DNA from: an uncultured Bacilli bacterium | GTDB taxonomy: Bacteria > Bacillota_I > Bacilli_A > RF39 > UBA660 | DNA: 43,734 nt | Direction of reading: 5' to 3' | NCBI GenBank assembly: GCA_934098745.1 | Contig: CAKOPG010000013.1 | Span: 1-43,734, forward strand | Shown: piece by piece, positions 7,622-16,328 of the stretch | How the letters are laid out: each line of letters begins with the position of its first letter | How positions within the stretch are numbered: the first letter of the stretch is position 1 | Made by a program: the position numbers and the translations under genes | Notes under the pieces: generated by a model | Told to the model about the DNA's origin: nothing | What the model saw: only the letters and a program-made list of their open reading frames with translations | The model's database searches: none

Positions 7622-9130
7622 ATGAAAAAAGTATTATTATGTATTATGGATGGTGTAGGTAAAAGAATAAATAGACTAGGTAATGCTTACTTAAATGCTG
7701 ATACCAAATATCTAGATTATTTAATGCAAGAATACCCCCATACCTATATTGAAGCCAGTGGCGTATATGTTGGCCTTCCCGAAGGGCAAATGGGCAATTC
7801 CGAAGTCGGCCACTCAACAATAGGATCTGGTAGAGTTATTTATCAATCCCTAGAAAAAATTAATAAAAGTATTAAAGATAAAACATTTTTTCAAAATAAA
7901 GAATTAATTAGTGCTATTAATCATGCTAAAGAAAACAAAAGTAAATTACATTTAATTGGACTATTAAGTGATGGTGGTATTCATTCCCACATTAATCATT
8001 TATTTGCTCTATTAGATTTATGCTACCAAGAATCATTTGATAATGTATATATTCATATAATTACTGATGGTCGAGATACCCCTATAGATAGTGGTATTAA
8101 ATATATTAAAATGCTTGAAAATAAACTACATGATCTTGGTTTTGGCCATATTGCCAGTATCTGTGGTAGATACTACATGATGGATCGAGATGACAATTAC
8201 GATAGAGTAAAGAAAGCATATGACATGTTAACTACCGGTTCTGCTGATACATATAACAGTGCCGAAATTGCTTGGCAAAATAACCAAGATAAAGGTATTA
8301 CTGATGAATTTATTTTACCATCCCTAATAGATAAAGATGGTCTAATTACGGATAATGATTCAATTATTACCTTTAATTTTAGACCGGATCGATTAAGAGA
8401 ATTATACACAGCTCTTACTAACAAAGAAAACACTTGTTTTAATAGATTGATATTAAATAATATAAAACTAGTTACCATGATGCCGGTAGCAGCTACAGTA
8501 ATATGCACCAATGCCTTTGGCTATGAAAACTTAGATAACGTTTTAGGAACCGTTATTGCTAAAAATGATTTAACCCAACTAAGAATTGCTGAAACTGAAA
8601 AATATGCTCATGTAACTTATTTCTTCGATGGTGGAAAAGAACTAGAATTACCTGGTTGTAAAAGAATCCTTATTCCAAGCCCTAAAGTAGCTACTTATGA
8701 TATGATGCCAGAAATGTCAGCTTATAAAATAACTGATGCTCTAATAGCAGAACTTAAAAACAAACCAGACCTAGTCGTATTAAATTTTGCCAACGGTGAT
8801 ATGGTCGGCCATACTGGAGTATATGAAAAAGGCCTAATTGCTGTAGAAACCGTAGATGCCTGTATCAAAAAAATTATAGATAATTTAAACTTATCTGAAT
8901 ATACCGTTATTATTACTGCTGATCATGGTAACTGTGAACAAATGATTAATGATGATGGTTCTATTAATACGGCTCATACAACTAATCAAGTACCATTAAT
9001 TATTCTCAATAAAGATATAAGTATTAAAAATGATAAAACCTATTCTTTAGAAGATATAGCTCCAACTATTCTTAAAATAATGGGCGTAGATATTCCTAAA
9101 GAAATGACTGGAAATATTCTAATAAAATAA
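7622..9130 (+). CDS. gpmI: 2,3-bisphosphoglycerate-independent phosphoglycerate mutase
   Basis: This glycolytic enzyme interconverts 3- and 2-phosphoglycerate in the cytoplasm using two Mn ions and a phosphoserine intermediate. The 502-residue length is typical of GpmI. I use the ATG at 7622, seven bases after AAGGAG. Visible are the metal ligand in MDGVG (Asp10), the catalytic serine in GNSEVGHS (Ser60), ITDGRDT, the substrate-binding FRPDR, NFANGDMVGHTG, ITADHGNCE and HTTNQVPLI. It is monocistronic in this window, with its own promoter, and its neighbours are unrelated. Confidence 0.96.
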   Translation: MKKVLLCIMDGVGKRINRLGNAYLNADTKYLDYLMQEYPHTYIEASGVYVGLPEGQMGNSEVGHSTIGSGRVIYQSLEKINKSIKDKTFFQNKELISAINHAKENKSKLHLIGLLSDGGIHSHINHLFALLDLCYQESFDNVYIHIITDGRDTPIDSGIKYIKMLENKLHDLGFGHIASICGRYYMMDRDDNYDRVKKAYDMLTTGSADTYNSAEIAWQNNQDKGITDEFILPSLIDKDGLITDNDSIITFNFRPDRLRELYTALTNKENTCFNRLILNNIKLVTMMPVAATVICTNAFGYENLDNVLGTVIAKNDLTQLRIAETEKYAHVTYFFDGGKELELPGCKRILIPSPKVATYDMMPEMSAYKITDALIAELKNKPDLVVLNFANGDMVGHTGVYEKGLIAVETVDACIKKIIDNLNLSEYTVIITADHGNCEQMINDDGSINTAHTTNQVPLIILNKDISIKNDKTYSLEDIAPTILKIMGVDIPKEMTGNILIK

Positions 9131-9358
9131 TTAAAAAAAATATTTAATACCGTAATTCATTTAAGAAATGATTCGTATAGACTTGTTGAAATTAAGTTGG
9201 ATAAAACTAAATTAATCGAAGAAGCCTCTGAAAATTTAAAAAGTAAAATAGCCCTCAATATCATGAAAAAACCGTCATTCGTGATAATCCTGACAACCCA
9301 TGGCAATTATACTTATAAAAGAGTTGCTGACATCTATGTTATTCCTATAGATATCTAA
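9131..9358 (+). pseudogene. C-terminal fragment of a DUF4143/AAA ATPase
   Basis: A frame open from the gpmI stop to a TAA at 9356-9358 reads TVIHLRNDSYRLVEIKL, then EEASENLKSKIALNIMKKPSF, VIILTTHGNYTYKR and ADIYVIPIDI. This matches the C-terminal end of the ATP-binding protein family with a DUF4143 domain (typically EVKLGG...IEEAA..L...PSFLMVLTGTG.YAYRR.DGVYVVPIG). There is no start codon with a ribosome binding site and the ATPase part is missing, so it is a decayed remnant. Confidence 0.6.
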
Positions 9359-9370
9359 AAGATAAAAAAC

Positions 9371-9397
9371 AAGGGGTAATATTTATATTACTCTTTT
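9371..9397 (+). terminator. Rho-independent terminator downstream of gpmI
   Basis: GGGTAATAT pairs with ATATTACTC (one G-U pair) around a two-base loop, followed by TTTTT. It lies after the pseudogene and probably once served it; it now ends the gpmI transcript. Confidence 0.75.
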
Positions 9398-9415
9398 TAA
9401 ATCTTTATAAAATAC

Positions 9416-9465
9416 AAACAAATGTACTATTTTATCTTGACTTCTTATTTTATACATGTTAAACT
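9416..9465 (+). promoter_or_regulatory. Duplicated operator-promoter element, copy 1
   Basis: AAACAAATGTAC (9416-9427) is followed nine bases later by TTGACT, a 17-base spacer ending in TGT, and TAAACT. The block from AAAATAC through TTGAC is the same as one at 26.38-26.41 kb apart from one base. The near-palindrome resembles a Firmicutes LexA/DinR box (consensus GAACNNNNGTTC) but is imperfect. No gene follows directly; the flippase gene starts about 340 bases downstream. Confidence 0.5.
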
Positions 9466-9807
9466 TACATTGTATTTGAGGATAAGAAAAATATATTTAC
9501 CTTATCAATTTATAATATATCTCTATAAAAAACAAAAGAATTAATTAATGCTATTGTAGAAAACTAAATGAAAGATAGTAACTTCAAAAATATAATTAAA
9601 ATTATTTTATTAACCACCAAGAGTAATTATTACATTCCTTCTTTTTACAATTATCATAAAATTTTTCTCTATTTACTAGTTCTTTTCTTTAAAATATATT
9701 ATTTGTTAATAAAAGGATGACTTTTTATAAGAAATTTGGTAAACTTATATTATAAATTGATAAGCTAATAATTAATTATATATAAATTAAGAAAGCGGGT
9801 AGTATAT
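9466..9807 (+). other. Gene-free stretch ahead of the polysaccharide locus
   Basis: This stretch of about 340 bases has no ORF with a credible start. It holds a short hairpin (GATAAG / CTTATC near 9481-9509) just after the duplicated promoter. The bases just before the flippase include TTGATA and TATAAA-like hexamers, a weak promoter candidate. It could be the long leader of the polysaccharide operon or could encode a small RNA. Nothing firmer can be said. Confidence 0.4.
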
Positions 9808-11376
9808 ATGAATAAAGAAAAAACATCTAATGATACTAGAACTACTAATGTAATTAGAAATGTTTGGGTAGGAATAATCTGTCAAGTACTAATACTTGTC
9901 TTTAGCTTTGCTAATAGGACAGTATTTATAAAAATGTTATCGGATGCTTATTTAAGTATTAATGGTTTATTTACTAATATTTTAAATATGATATCCTTTG
10001 TCGAATTAGGCTTTGGAACAGCTTTAATATATATGCTATATAAACCTGTTGCTGAAAATAATATAAAAAAGACGCAAAGTCTCATTAAATACTATAAAAA
10101 AGTTTATAGTATAATTGGAATAGTTATGTTTACTTTAGGAATAATGGTTATTCCTTTTATGAAATATATTATTAAAGATCCTCCAGCTATCAAAGAGAAC
10201 TTAATATTTATTTATCTAATGTATTTAATTAATACTTGTATTGGTTATTTCTTTGCTCATAAATCAGCCATTATTAATGCTAATCAAAAAAATTATATCG
10301 TTACTATCTATAATCAAGTGGGTAAATTATTACAAGCAATTATCCAAATAGTTTTCTTAGTATTAACTAAAAAATATCTTCCATATTTAATAATTCAATT
10401 CATAATGACCTTACTTAGTAATATAGCGATATCTATAAAAGCTAATAAAATGTACCCATATTTATTAGAAAAAAACATCCCTGATATTACTAAAAAAGAA
10501 AAAGATACTATTGGTAACAAAGTTAAATCTCTAATATTATATCGTATTAGCCCAGCTATCTTAAATGGAACGGATAACCTAGTATTATCTTCTTGTATCA
10601 GTTTATCAGCCGTAGGAATATACTCAAACTATTATCTAATTACTAATTACTTACTAATATTTTTAAATCTAATTACTTCATCTTTTGAAACAAGTATTGG
10701 TAATCTTAATGCCAAAGAAACCAAAGAACAAAAAGAAAAAGTATTCTACAAAATAGTCTATGTATGTTTCTTTATGTATGGTCTTGTCTGTGTTTTACTC
10801 ATGGCTAATATAAATGATTTTATCAATATCTGGATAGGCCCTAAATACTTATTTAATAACTTTATAGTATTCTCGATAATACTATATATCTATATAAATG
10901 GTTTACATTTCCCATGTTACTCATATAGAACTACGGCTGCTTTATTTGATAAAATGAAATTAATGCCCGTCATCGAAGTTATCTTAAACGTAATTATCTC
11001 TATTATTTTAGCTAAGTATCTGGGCATTGCTGGTGTCTTCTTAGGAACATCTATTGCCAAAGTATTTACCTTCTTTTGGTCAGATCCCCATATATTATAT
11101 AAATACTTATTTAAAAGCAAAAATCTAACTAAATACTATAAAAAATATTTTTATTATGTATTTATAACTGCCCTTAGTAGTATCTTGATGTATCGCTTAT
11201 CAATAATATTCCCAGTAAATAATTACTTTACATGGTTTATTAGAGCTTCTATTATGGGCCTAATTTCCATAGCTATATTTTGCTTATTTACCTTTAAAAT
11301 GACCGAATTTAAAGAAATGAAATATATCGTTTTAACATATCTAGAAAAACTTAAAAAGAAAATAATTAAAAAGTAG
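9808..11376 (+). CDS. Polysaccharide flippase, Wzx/MATE-like (MVF superfamily)
   Basis: The 522-residue protein has many hydrophobic segments spread over its length, with the N-terminal signature NVWVGIICQVLILVFSFANR and RTVFIKMLSDAYLSINGLF of the oligosaccharide flippase family. Basic loops and a lysine-rich C-terminus are typical. It would move lipid-linked repeat units across the membrane for the glycan built by the following genes. It is the first gene of the locus; the next gene follows after ten bases, so they are likely cotranscribed. Confidence 0.85.
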   Translation: MNKEKTSNDTRTTNVIRNVWVGIICQVLILVFSFANRTVFIKMLSDAYLSINGLFTNILNMISFVELGFGTALIYMLYKPVAENNIKKTQSLIKYYKKVYSIIGIVMFTLGIMVIPFMKYIIKDPPAIKENLIFIYLMYLINTCIGYFFAHKSAIINANQKNYIVTIYNQVGKLLQAIIQIVFLVLTKKYLPYLIIQFIMTLLSNIAISIKANKMYPYLLEKNIPDITKKEKDTIGNKVKSLILYRISPAILNGTDNLVLSSCISLSAVGIYSNYYLITNYLLIFLNLITSSFETSIGNLNAKETKEQKEKVFYKIVYVCFFMYGLVCVLLMANINDFINIWIGPKYLFNNFIVFSIILYIYINGLHFPCYSYRTTAALFDKMKLMPVIEVILNVIISIILAKYLGIAGVFLGTSIAKVFTFFWSDPHILYKYLFKSKNLTKYYKKYFYYVFITALSSILMYRLSIIFPVNNYFTWFIRASIMGLISIAIFCLFTFKMTEFKEMKYIVLTYLEKLKKKIIKK

Positions 11377-11386
11377 AGGAGTGTTT

Positions 11387-12406
11387 ATGGATTTAGTAAG
11401 CGTAATTGTCCCTGTCTATAACAATAGTAGATACCTAGACAAATGTATTACTTCAATTATTAGACAAACATATAAAAACCTAGAAATAATCTTAATTAAT
11501 GATGGAAGTACCGATGATTCCCTTTCTATTATTAAAAAATATGCTAAATTAGACAAAAGAATAAAAGTAATTGATAAACCAAATGAAGGCGTCAGCATAG
11601 CAAGAAATACCGGCATCAATGCTTCTACCGGTAAATATTTAGTCTTTGCCGATAGCGATGATTATCTAGATACCGATGAAATTGCCTCTCTATATAGAAC
11701 TATCATCAATAAAAAAACAGACCTAGTAAGAAGTAATTATAAAGTTCATTACCAAGGCAATAGAAAAATAGATTATGGTTCTTTAGAGGGAATTGCTAAC
11801 AAATTATTTAAAGAAGAAGAGATAAAAGATATAATTATAAAAAAAGTATTAGATGGATCACTGCCATGTTTTGTATATCTTTTAATGGTAAAAAGAGAAG
11901 TCCTTCTTAAAACTAATCTATTCTGTGTAGATATCCATATGATGGAAGATGTTATATTATATTTAGAATTACTTCTTAAATGCACCAGTATCTATATATT
12001 GGATAAACCAATGTATAATATCATATTTAATCCTGAAGGCGCTACAAACAATAAAAAGAATTATGAAAGGAATATCTTTAATGTAATCAGCGTCAATGTC
12101 CACATTTCAAATATCTTAAAAGAAAATGATCTCGCTAATCCCGATAACTTAAAAAGACTAAATACCGCTAATGCCATTGCTATTAGTGATTTCATCTTTA
12201 AAGATTATTTAGCTGGAAATGATACCATTAGTTTATGTGCTAAACTCATAAAAGATAATGATATGAAAAATATCTTAACCGGATGTAACTACAAAGTAAT
12301 TAATAAACAAAGAAAAATAATTTTGAAGTGTCTTGAAAATAATCAACTAAATATACTAAAAATATACTTTATATTTAGAAAAAAACTACGTAAATTGAAA
12401 GGATAA
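11387..12406 (+). CDS. GT2 family glycosyltransferase (EpsJ-like)
   Basis: The 339-residue protein begins at the ATG at 11387, five bases after GAGGAG. The GT-A fold start is clear: VSVIVPVYNNSRYLDKCI, SIIRQTYKNLEIILINDGSTDDS, NEGVSIARNTG and FADSDDY, the DxD-type metal site. The rest is helical with no membrane spans. It transfers a sugar from a nucleotide donor to the lipid-linked intermediate; donor and linkage cannot be told from sequence. Six bases separate it from the next gene. Confidence 0.88.
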   Translation: MDLVSVIVPVYNNSRYLDKCITSIIRQTYKNLEIILINDGSTDDSLSIIKKYAKLDKRIKVIDKPNEGVSIARNTGINASTGKYLVFADSDDYLDTDEIASLYRTIINKKTDLVRSNYKVHYQGNRKIDYGSLEGIANKLFKEEEIKDIIIKKVLDGSLPCFVYLLMVKREVLLKTNLFCVDIHMMEDVILYLELLLKCTSIYILDKPMYNIIFNPEGATNNKKNYERNIFNVISVNVHISNILKENDLANPDNLKRLNTANAIAISDFIFKDYLAGNDTISLCAKLIKDNDMKNILTGCNYKVINKQRKIILKCLENNQLNILKIYFIFRKKLRKLKG

Positions 12407-12411
12407 AAACA

Positions 12412-13587
12412 ATGAAGATATGCTTTATTACTCCCAATCTCTTACCAGTACCTAATGTTTTAGGTGGTGCTATAGAAACAATTATTACCAATGTTTTAAA
12501 AGAACAAGAAAAAAATAATTCTCTAGATATTACAGTTGTCTCTATCTATAATAAATTAGCTTATCAAGAAAGTAAAAAATATCAAAATACTAAATTTATC
12601 TATATCAAAAAGAACTTATTATATATATTCTATAGTATTATCTATAAACTAGAAAATAAAATCTTTAAAAAAGATAAAAATACTTATAATCATATGGTTC
12701 TCAGAAAAATAAAAAAACACCATTATGATTATATCTTTGCTGAAGGTGGCCACTATAATAGTTTTAATACTTTCTTAAAATACTTTGATAAAAAAAGAAT
12801 GGTTCTTCATCTTCATCATACAGGTACATCTAACGAAATTATTGATCATACTTTCTCTAAAGTAGTTGGGGTTTCTAACTATGTTATAAATAAATTTAAA
12901 AACAGTTCTAGCATTAAAAATTATTATCTCCTTAAAAACTGTATTAATTTAGATGACTTTAAAAAAGTAGCCTCTTCCAAAGAATTAAATGAGATAAGAA
13001 ATAAATACCATATTAAAAAAGATGACTTCGTTATTATCTATTGTGGAAGACTAATTAAAGAGAAGGGTGTTTTAGAATTAATTAAAGCCTTTAATAAAGT
13101 TAATAATAATCATATGAAATTATTAATTATTGGTTCTAAAAACTTTTATTATGGAGAAACCGATACTTACGTTGATGCTTTATACAAAGAAGCTAATGAT
13201 AATATAATATTTACTGGCTATATTAATACCCATGAATTATATAAATACTACCAATTAGCTAAAATTATGGTTATCCCTTCTATCTGGGAAGAAGCTGCTG
13301 GTTTAGTATGTATTGAGGCTATGATTTCCAAACTTCCTATTATCACTACAGGTTCCGGTGGTATTTTAGAATACGCAAGTGATAAATCTTTAATAGTAAG
13401 TAATCAAAAAAGTAAAATGATTGACGAATTATCCGAAGCCATCTTAAAATTATACCAAGAAAAAGATAAACTAGAAAGTATTGGGGCGTCTAACTATCAA
13501 GAAGCTCTAAAATATTCCAGTGCTACTTATTACCAAGAATTAGTTAAATTAATAAGAGAGGATATGAATAATGAAAAAAAATACTAA
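12412..13587 (+). CDS. GT4 family glycosyltransferase
   Basis: The 391-residue GT-B enzyme starts MKICFITPNLLPVPNVLGGA with a glycine loop for the acceptor side. The donor-binding half has IIYCGRLIKEKGVLELI, FTGYINTHELYKYYQLA and the family motif PSIWEEAAGLVCIEAM (E-x7-E). It adds a sugar during repeat-unit synthesis; specificity unknown. Its end overlaps the next gene by 17 bases, which suggests translational coupling. Confidence 0.88.
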   Translation: MKICFITPNLLPVPNVLGGAIETIITNVLKEQEKNNSLDITVVSIYNKLAYQESKKYQNTKFIYIKKNLLYIFYSIIYKLENKIFKKDKNTYNHMVLRKIKKHHYDYIFAEGGHYNSFNTFLKYFDKKRMVLHLHHTGTSNEIIDHTFSKVVGVSNYVINKFKNSSSIKNYYLLKNCINLDDFKKVASSKELNEIRNKYHIKKDDFVIIYCGRLIKEKGVLELIKAFNKVNNNHMKLLIIGSKNFYYGETDTYVDALYKEANDNIIFTGYINTHELYKYYQLAKIMVIPSIWEEAAGLVCIEAMISKLPIITTGSGGILEYASDKSLIVSNQKSKMIDELSEAILKLYQEKDKLESIGASNYQEALKYSSATYYQELVKLIREDMNNEKKY

Positions 13588-14509
13588 AGATAAACCCCTA
13601 ACTATTATCAGTGCTTATTTTGATATAGGAAGAGGTAATTATAAAAAAGAATATGTAAGAGGTAATAATAAATACATTGAATACTTTAAATTTTGGGCCC
13701 GTATTAAAAACGACTTAGTCGTATATACCCAAAAAGAATTTGCTGATGCCATATATGAAATAAGAGATAGTTTTGGTCTAAAAGATAAAACCAAAGTAAT
13801 TATTATAGATGATATTTATCGTCTCTTACCAGAGATATATCAAAGAATGCAAGCCGTTGAAAAAGATGAATTATATTTTAGTAATTATCGTTATATTACC
13901 AATAATCCAGAGAGCAAAGCTGATTACTGTTATATTATGCTTCTTAAAACTTGGTGTATGATGGATGCTGTAAATAAAGGATATGTTAAAAATGATTTCA
14001 TGGCTTGGTTAGATTTTGGCTTTAACCATGGAGGCGTAACTTACCCTTACGAAGAAGACTTTGACTTTCTATGGAAATATCCCTTTGAAGATAAAATATA
14101 CTTATCAACTATTCAAAAAGATAAAAACAAACCAATATTCTCTGTAGTTCAAAGTGGTGAAGTATATGCTACTGGTTCCCCATATATTGTTCCAGTTAGT
14201 AAAATGTCCGAATTCTATAATTTAATTATCAGAGCTATGAATTCTTTACTAGATGTAGGATTCATGGATGATGACCAAACACTATTACTAATGGCTTATC
14301 GCAGTAATAAAGAAATATTTAACTATGAAGTTAATGATTGGCTCTTGTCATTTAAAAAATATGGTGCTAATCATATGAGAGTTAAAGAGAGTATTTCCAA
14401 GCCATTAAGCATTAAAGATAAATTATTATATAAATATCGTATTAATAAAAGAAATAACACGTATTTAAAAAAAATTAAAAAAATATTTTTAAAAGATTAT
14501 TTAGATTAG
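13571..14509 (+). CDS. HtrL/YibB-family protein
   Basis: The 312-residue soluble protein starts TIISAYFDIGRGNYKK, then has YIEYFKFWARIKNDLVVYT, LLKTWCMMDAV and MAWLDFGFNHGG. This layout matches the HtrL/YibB family (PF09612), found in lipopolysaccharide and capsule loci, with an unproven but probable glycosyltransferase-related role. The aspartate in LDFG could be a metal ligand. It overlaps the preceding GT4 gene by 17 bases, and the ribosome binding site (AGAGAGG) lies inside that gene. Confidence 0.75.
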   Translation: MKKNTKDKPLTIISAYFDIGRGNYKKEYVRGNNKYIEYFKFWARIKNDLVVYTQKEFADAIYEIRDSFGLKDKTKVIIIDDIYRLLPEIYQRMQAVEKDELYFSNYRYITNNPESKADYCYIMLLKTWCMMDAVNKGYVKNDFMAWLDFGFNHGGVTYPYEEDFDFLWKYPFEDKIYLSTIQKDKNKPIFSVVQSGEVYATGSPYIVPVSKMSEFYNLIIRAMNSLLDVGFMDDDQTLLLMAYRSNKEIFNYEVNDWLLSFKKYGANHMRVKESISKPLSIKDKLLYKYRINKRNNTYLKKIKKIFLKDYLD

Positions 14510-14518
14510 GAGTTATAT

Positions 14519-15460
14519 ATGAAATTTAGTATAATTGTTCCCGTATATAATGTCTATGATTATATAGATAGATGCCTTTTAAGCATCCAAAAACAAACAT
14601 ATAAAAACTTTGAAGTAATTATCGTTAATGATGGTTCCCCTGATAAAAGCCAAGAAATAATTGATAAATACACTAAATCAGATAAAAGATTTAAAAGTTA
14701 CTTAAAGAAAAATGGTGGCTTGTCAGATGCGAGAAATTATGGCGTTCCTTACGCTACTGGAGACTATTTAATCTTTGTGGATAGCGATGACTTTATCGAT
14801 GAATCTCTCTTAAAAAAACTATCATCTGTAATAGATAAAAAGCCTTATGATATCATCAGATATTCTGCTGCTACCGTCTTAGATGATGGTACTATCTTAA
14901 AAAAAGGTTACATTAGTGAAGAATATAACGATGACTTATATAAAAACATTTCTGAGATAGTCAATAATTACTACGTTGAACCTGTATGGCTATATGCCTA
15001 TAATCATTCTTTCTTTATAAAAAATAAAATAACTTTCCCGAAAGGAATGATTCATGAAGATTTTGGCACAACCCTTATTGCTTTGTCGCTAGCTAAATCC
15101 CTTCATATCTTAAATTTTATCGGGTATTATTACGTTCAGAGAGAAAATAGTATTATGAATAGTGATAGCTATGAGAAAACTCTTAAAAAAACGCAAGATT
15201 TTTACCAACATCACCTTAATAATCGTGAAAAAATAAAGAAAGATAAAATTGGTAAAATGTTACTTAATTATTCCGCATCTTGTACGATATGTAAATGTCG
15301 AGGCTTAAATAATAAAGATTTAGATAAATATGTTAAAGCCATCAAAAAAGATCATATTATTGATGATATTTATAGTAATACCCTAAAAAGAAAACTAAAA
15401 AAGATATATCTAAAATTAAACTTAAAAAGATATATTATATCCTTAAGAGGACGTGATTAA
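14519..15460 (+). CDS. GT2 family glycosyltransferase
   Basis: The 313-residue protein has the standard GT-A start: FSIIVPVYNVYDYIDRCL, SIQKQTYKNFEVIIVNDGS, KNGGLSDARNYG and FVDSDDFIDE. A C-terminal helical part has three cysteines near CTICKCRG. The sequence is close in style to the GT2 gene at 11.4 kb and may be a paralog with a different donor. The ribosome binding site is AGGAG. The next ATG follows its stop codon directly. Confidence 0.88.
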   Translation: MKFSIIVPVYNVYDYIDRCLLSIQKQTYKNFEVIIVNDGSPDKSQEIIDKYTKSDKRFKSYLKKNGGLSDARNYGVPYATGDYLIFVDSDDFIDESLLKKLSSVIDKKPYDIIRYSAATVLDDGTILKKGYISEEYNDDLYKNISEIVNNYYVEPVWLYAYNHSFFIKNKITFPKGMIHEDFGTTLIALSLAKSLHILNFIGYYYVQRENSIMNSDSYEKTLKKTQDFYQHHLNNREKIKKDKIGKMLLNYSASCTICKCRGLNNKDLDKYVKAIKKDHIIDDIYSNTLKRKLKKIYLKLNLKRYIISLRGRD

Positions 15461-16321
15461 ATGATTACTGTTTTTACTCCGAGTTACAATCGAAAAAAAG
15501 AATTAAGTATCTTGTATTCTTCTTTATTAAACCAAGAAAAATCTATCTTTGAATGGCTAATCGTCGATGATGGCTCTAGTGATAATACCAAAGAATATAT
15601 CACTAAATTAAAAAAAGAAAACAAGCTTAAGATAAACTATATTTATAAAGAAAACGGTGGTAAACAATCCGCATATAATGTTGGACTAACTCATGCTAAA
15701 GGCGACATATTCTTATGTATTGATTCCGATGATATCTTAAAAGATAATATCTTAAAAGAAATCCAAGAAGACTTTCATAAAATTAAAGATAATTCTAATA
15801 TTGCTGGAATTGTTTATTTACAGGGATATATAAACAATCAAGACAAAATTATTGGTACTAATTTTCCTAAAGATAATCTAGAAACCACTTACTTTGATTT
15901 ATATCATAAACTTAAAGTTACGGGCGACAAATTAATCGTCTTAAAAACAAGCGTTGCCAAAGAATATTATTTTCCTCTTATTAAAGGAGAAAAGTTTGTT
16001 CCGGAAGCCCTAATCTTTAATCGTATATCTAAAAAATATAACTTTCTCTGTCTAAATAAAATTGCTTCATATAAAGAATATTTAGAAGGTGGATATTCTA
16101 GTAATTATTTTAATCTTGTAAAAAGAAATCCTCTTAGTAATAGATTATACTTTAAAGAATTGTATCTAATGGAAAAAACTATATATAACGTATATGGTTA
16201 TATCTTATTTAGTCTTTATGGCAAAGTAAAATTTAATAAAATATTAAAAGAACATCCGGCTAAAATATTAATAATTATATTATATTTACCAGTTTTGTTT
16301 ATTAGTAAAATAAGAAAGTAG
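15461..16321 (+). CDS. GT2 family glycosyltransferase
   Basis: The 286-residue protein has ITVFTPSYNRKKELSILYSS, WLIVDDGSSDNTKEYI, NGGKQSAYNVGL and CIDSDDIL, again a GT-A donor site, but of a different GT2 subgroup from its two neighbours. A short hydrophobic C-terminus (IIILYLPVLFI) may bind the membrane. The start codon abuts the previous stop, and the AGAGGACGTGATT site lies inside the previous gene. Confidence 0.87.
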   Translation: MITVFTPSYNRKKELSILYSSLLNQEKSIFEWLIVDDGSSDNTKEYITKLKKENKLKINYIYKENGGKQSAYNVGLTHAKGDIFLCIDSDDILKDNILKEIQEDFHKIKDNSNIAGIVYLQGYINNQDKIIGTNFPKDNLETTYFDLYHKLKVTGDKLIVLKTSVAKEYYFPLIKGEKFVPEALIFNRISKKYNFLCLNKIASYKEYLEGGYSSNYFNLVKRNPLSNRLYFKELYLMEKTIYNVYGYILFSLYGKVKFNKILKEHPAKILIIILYLPVLFISKIRK

Positions 16322-16328
16322 GTAATAC

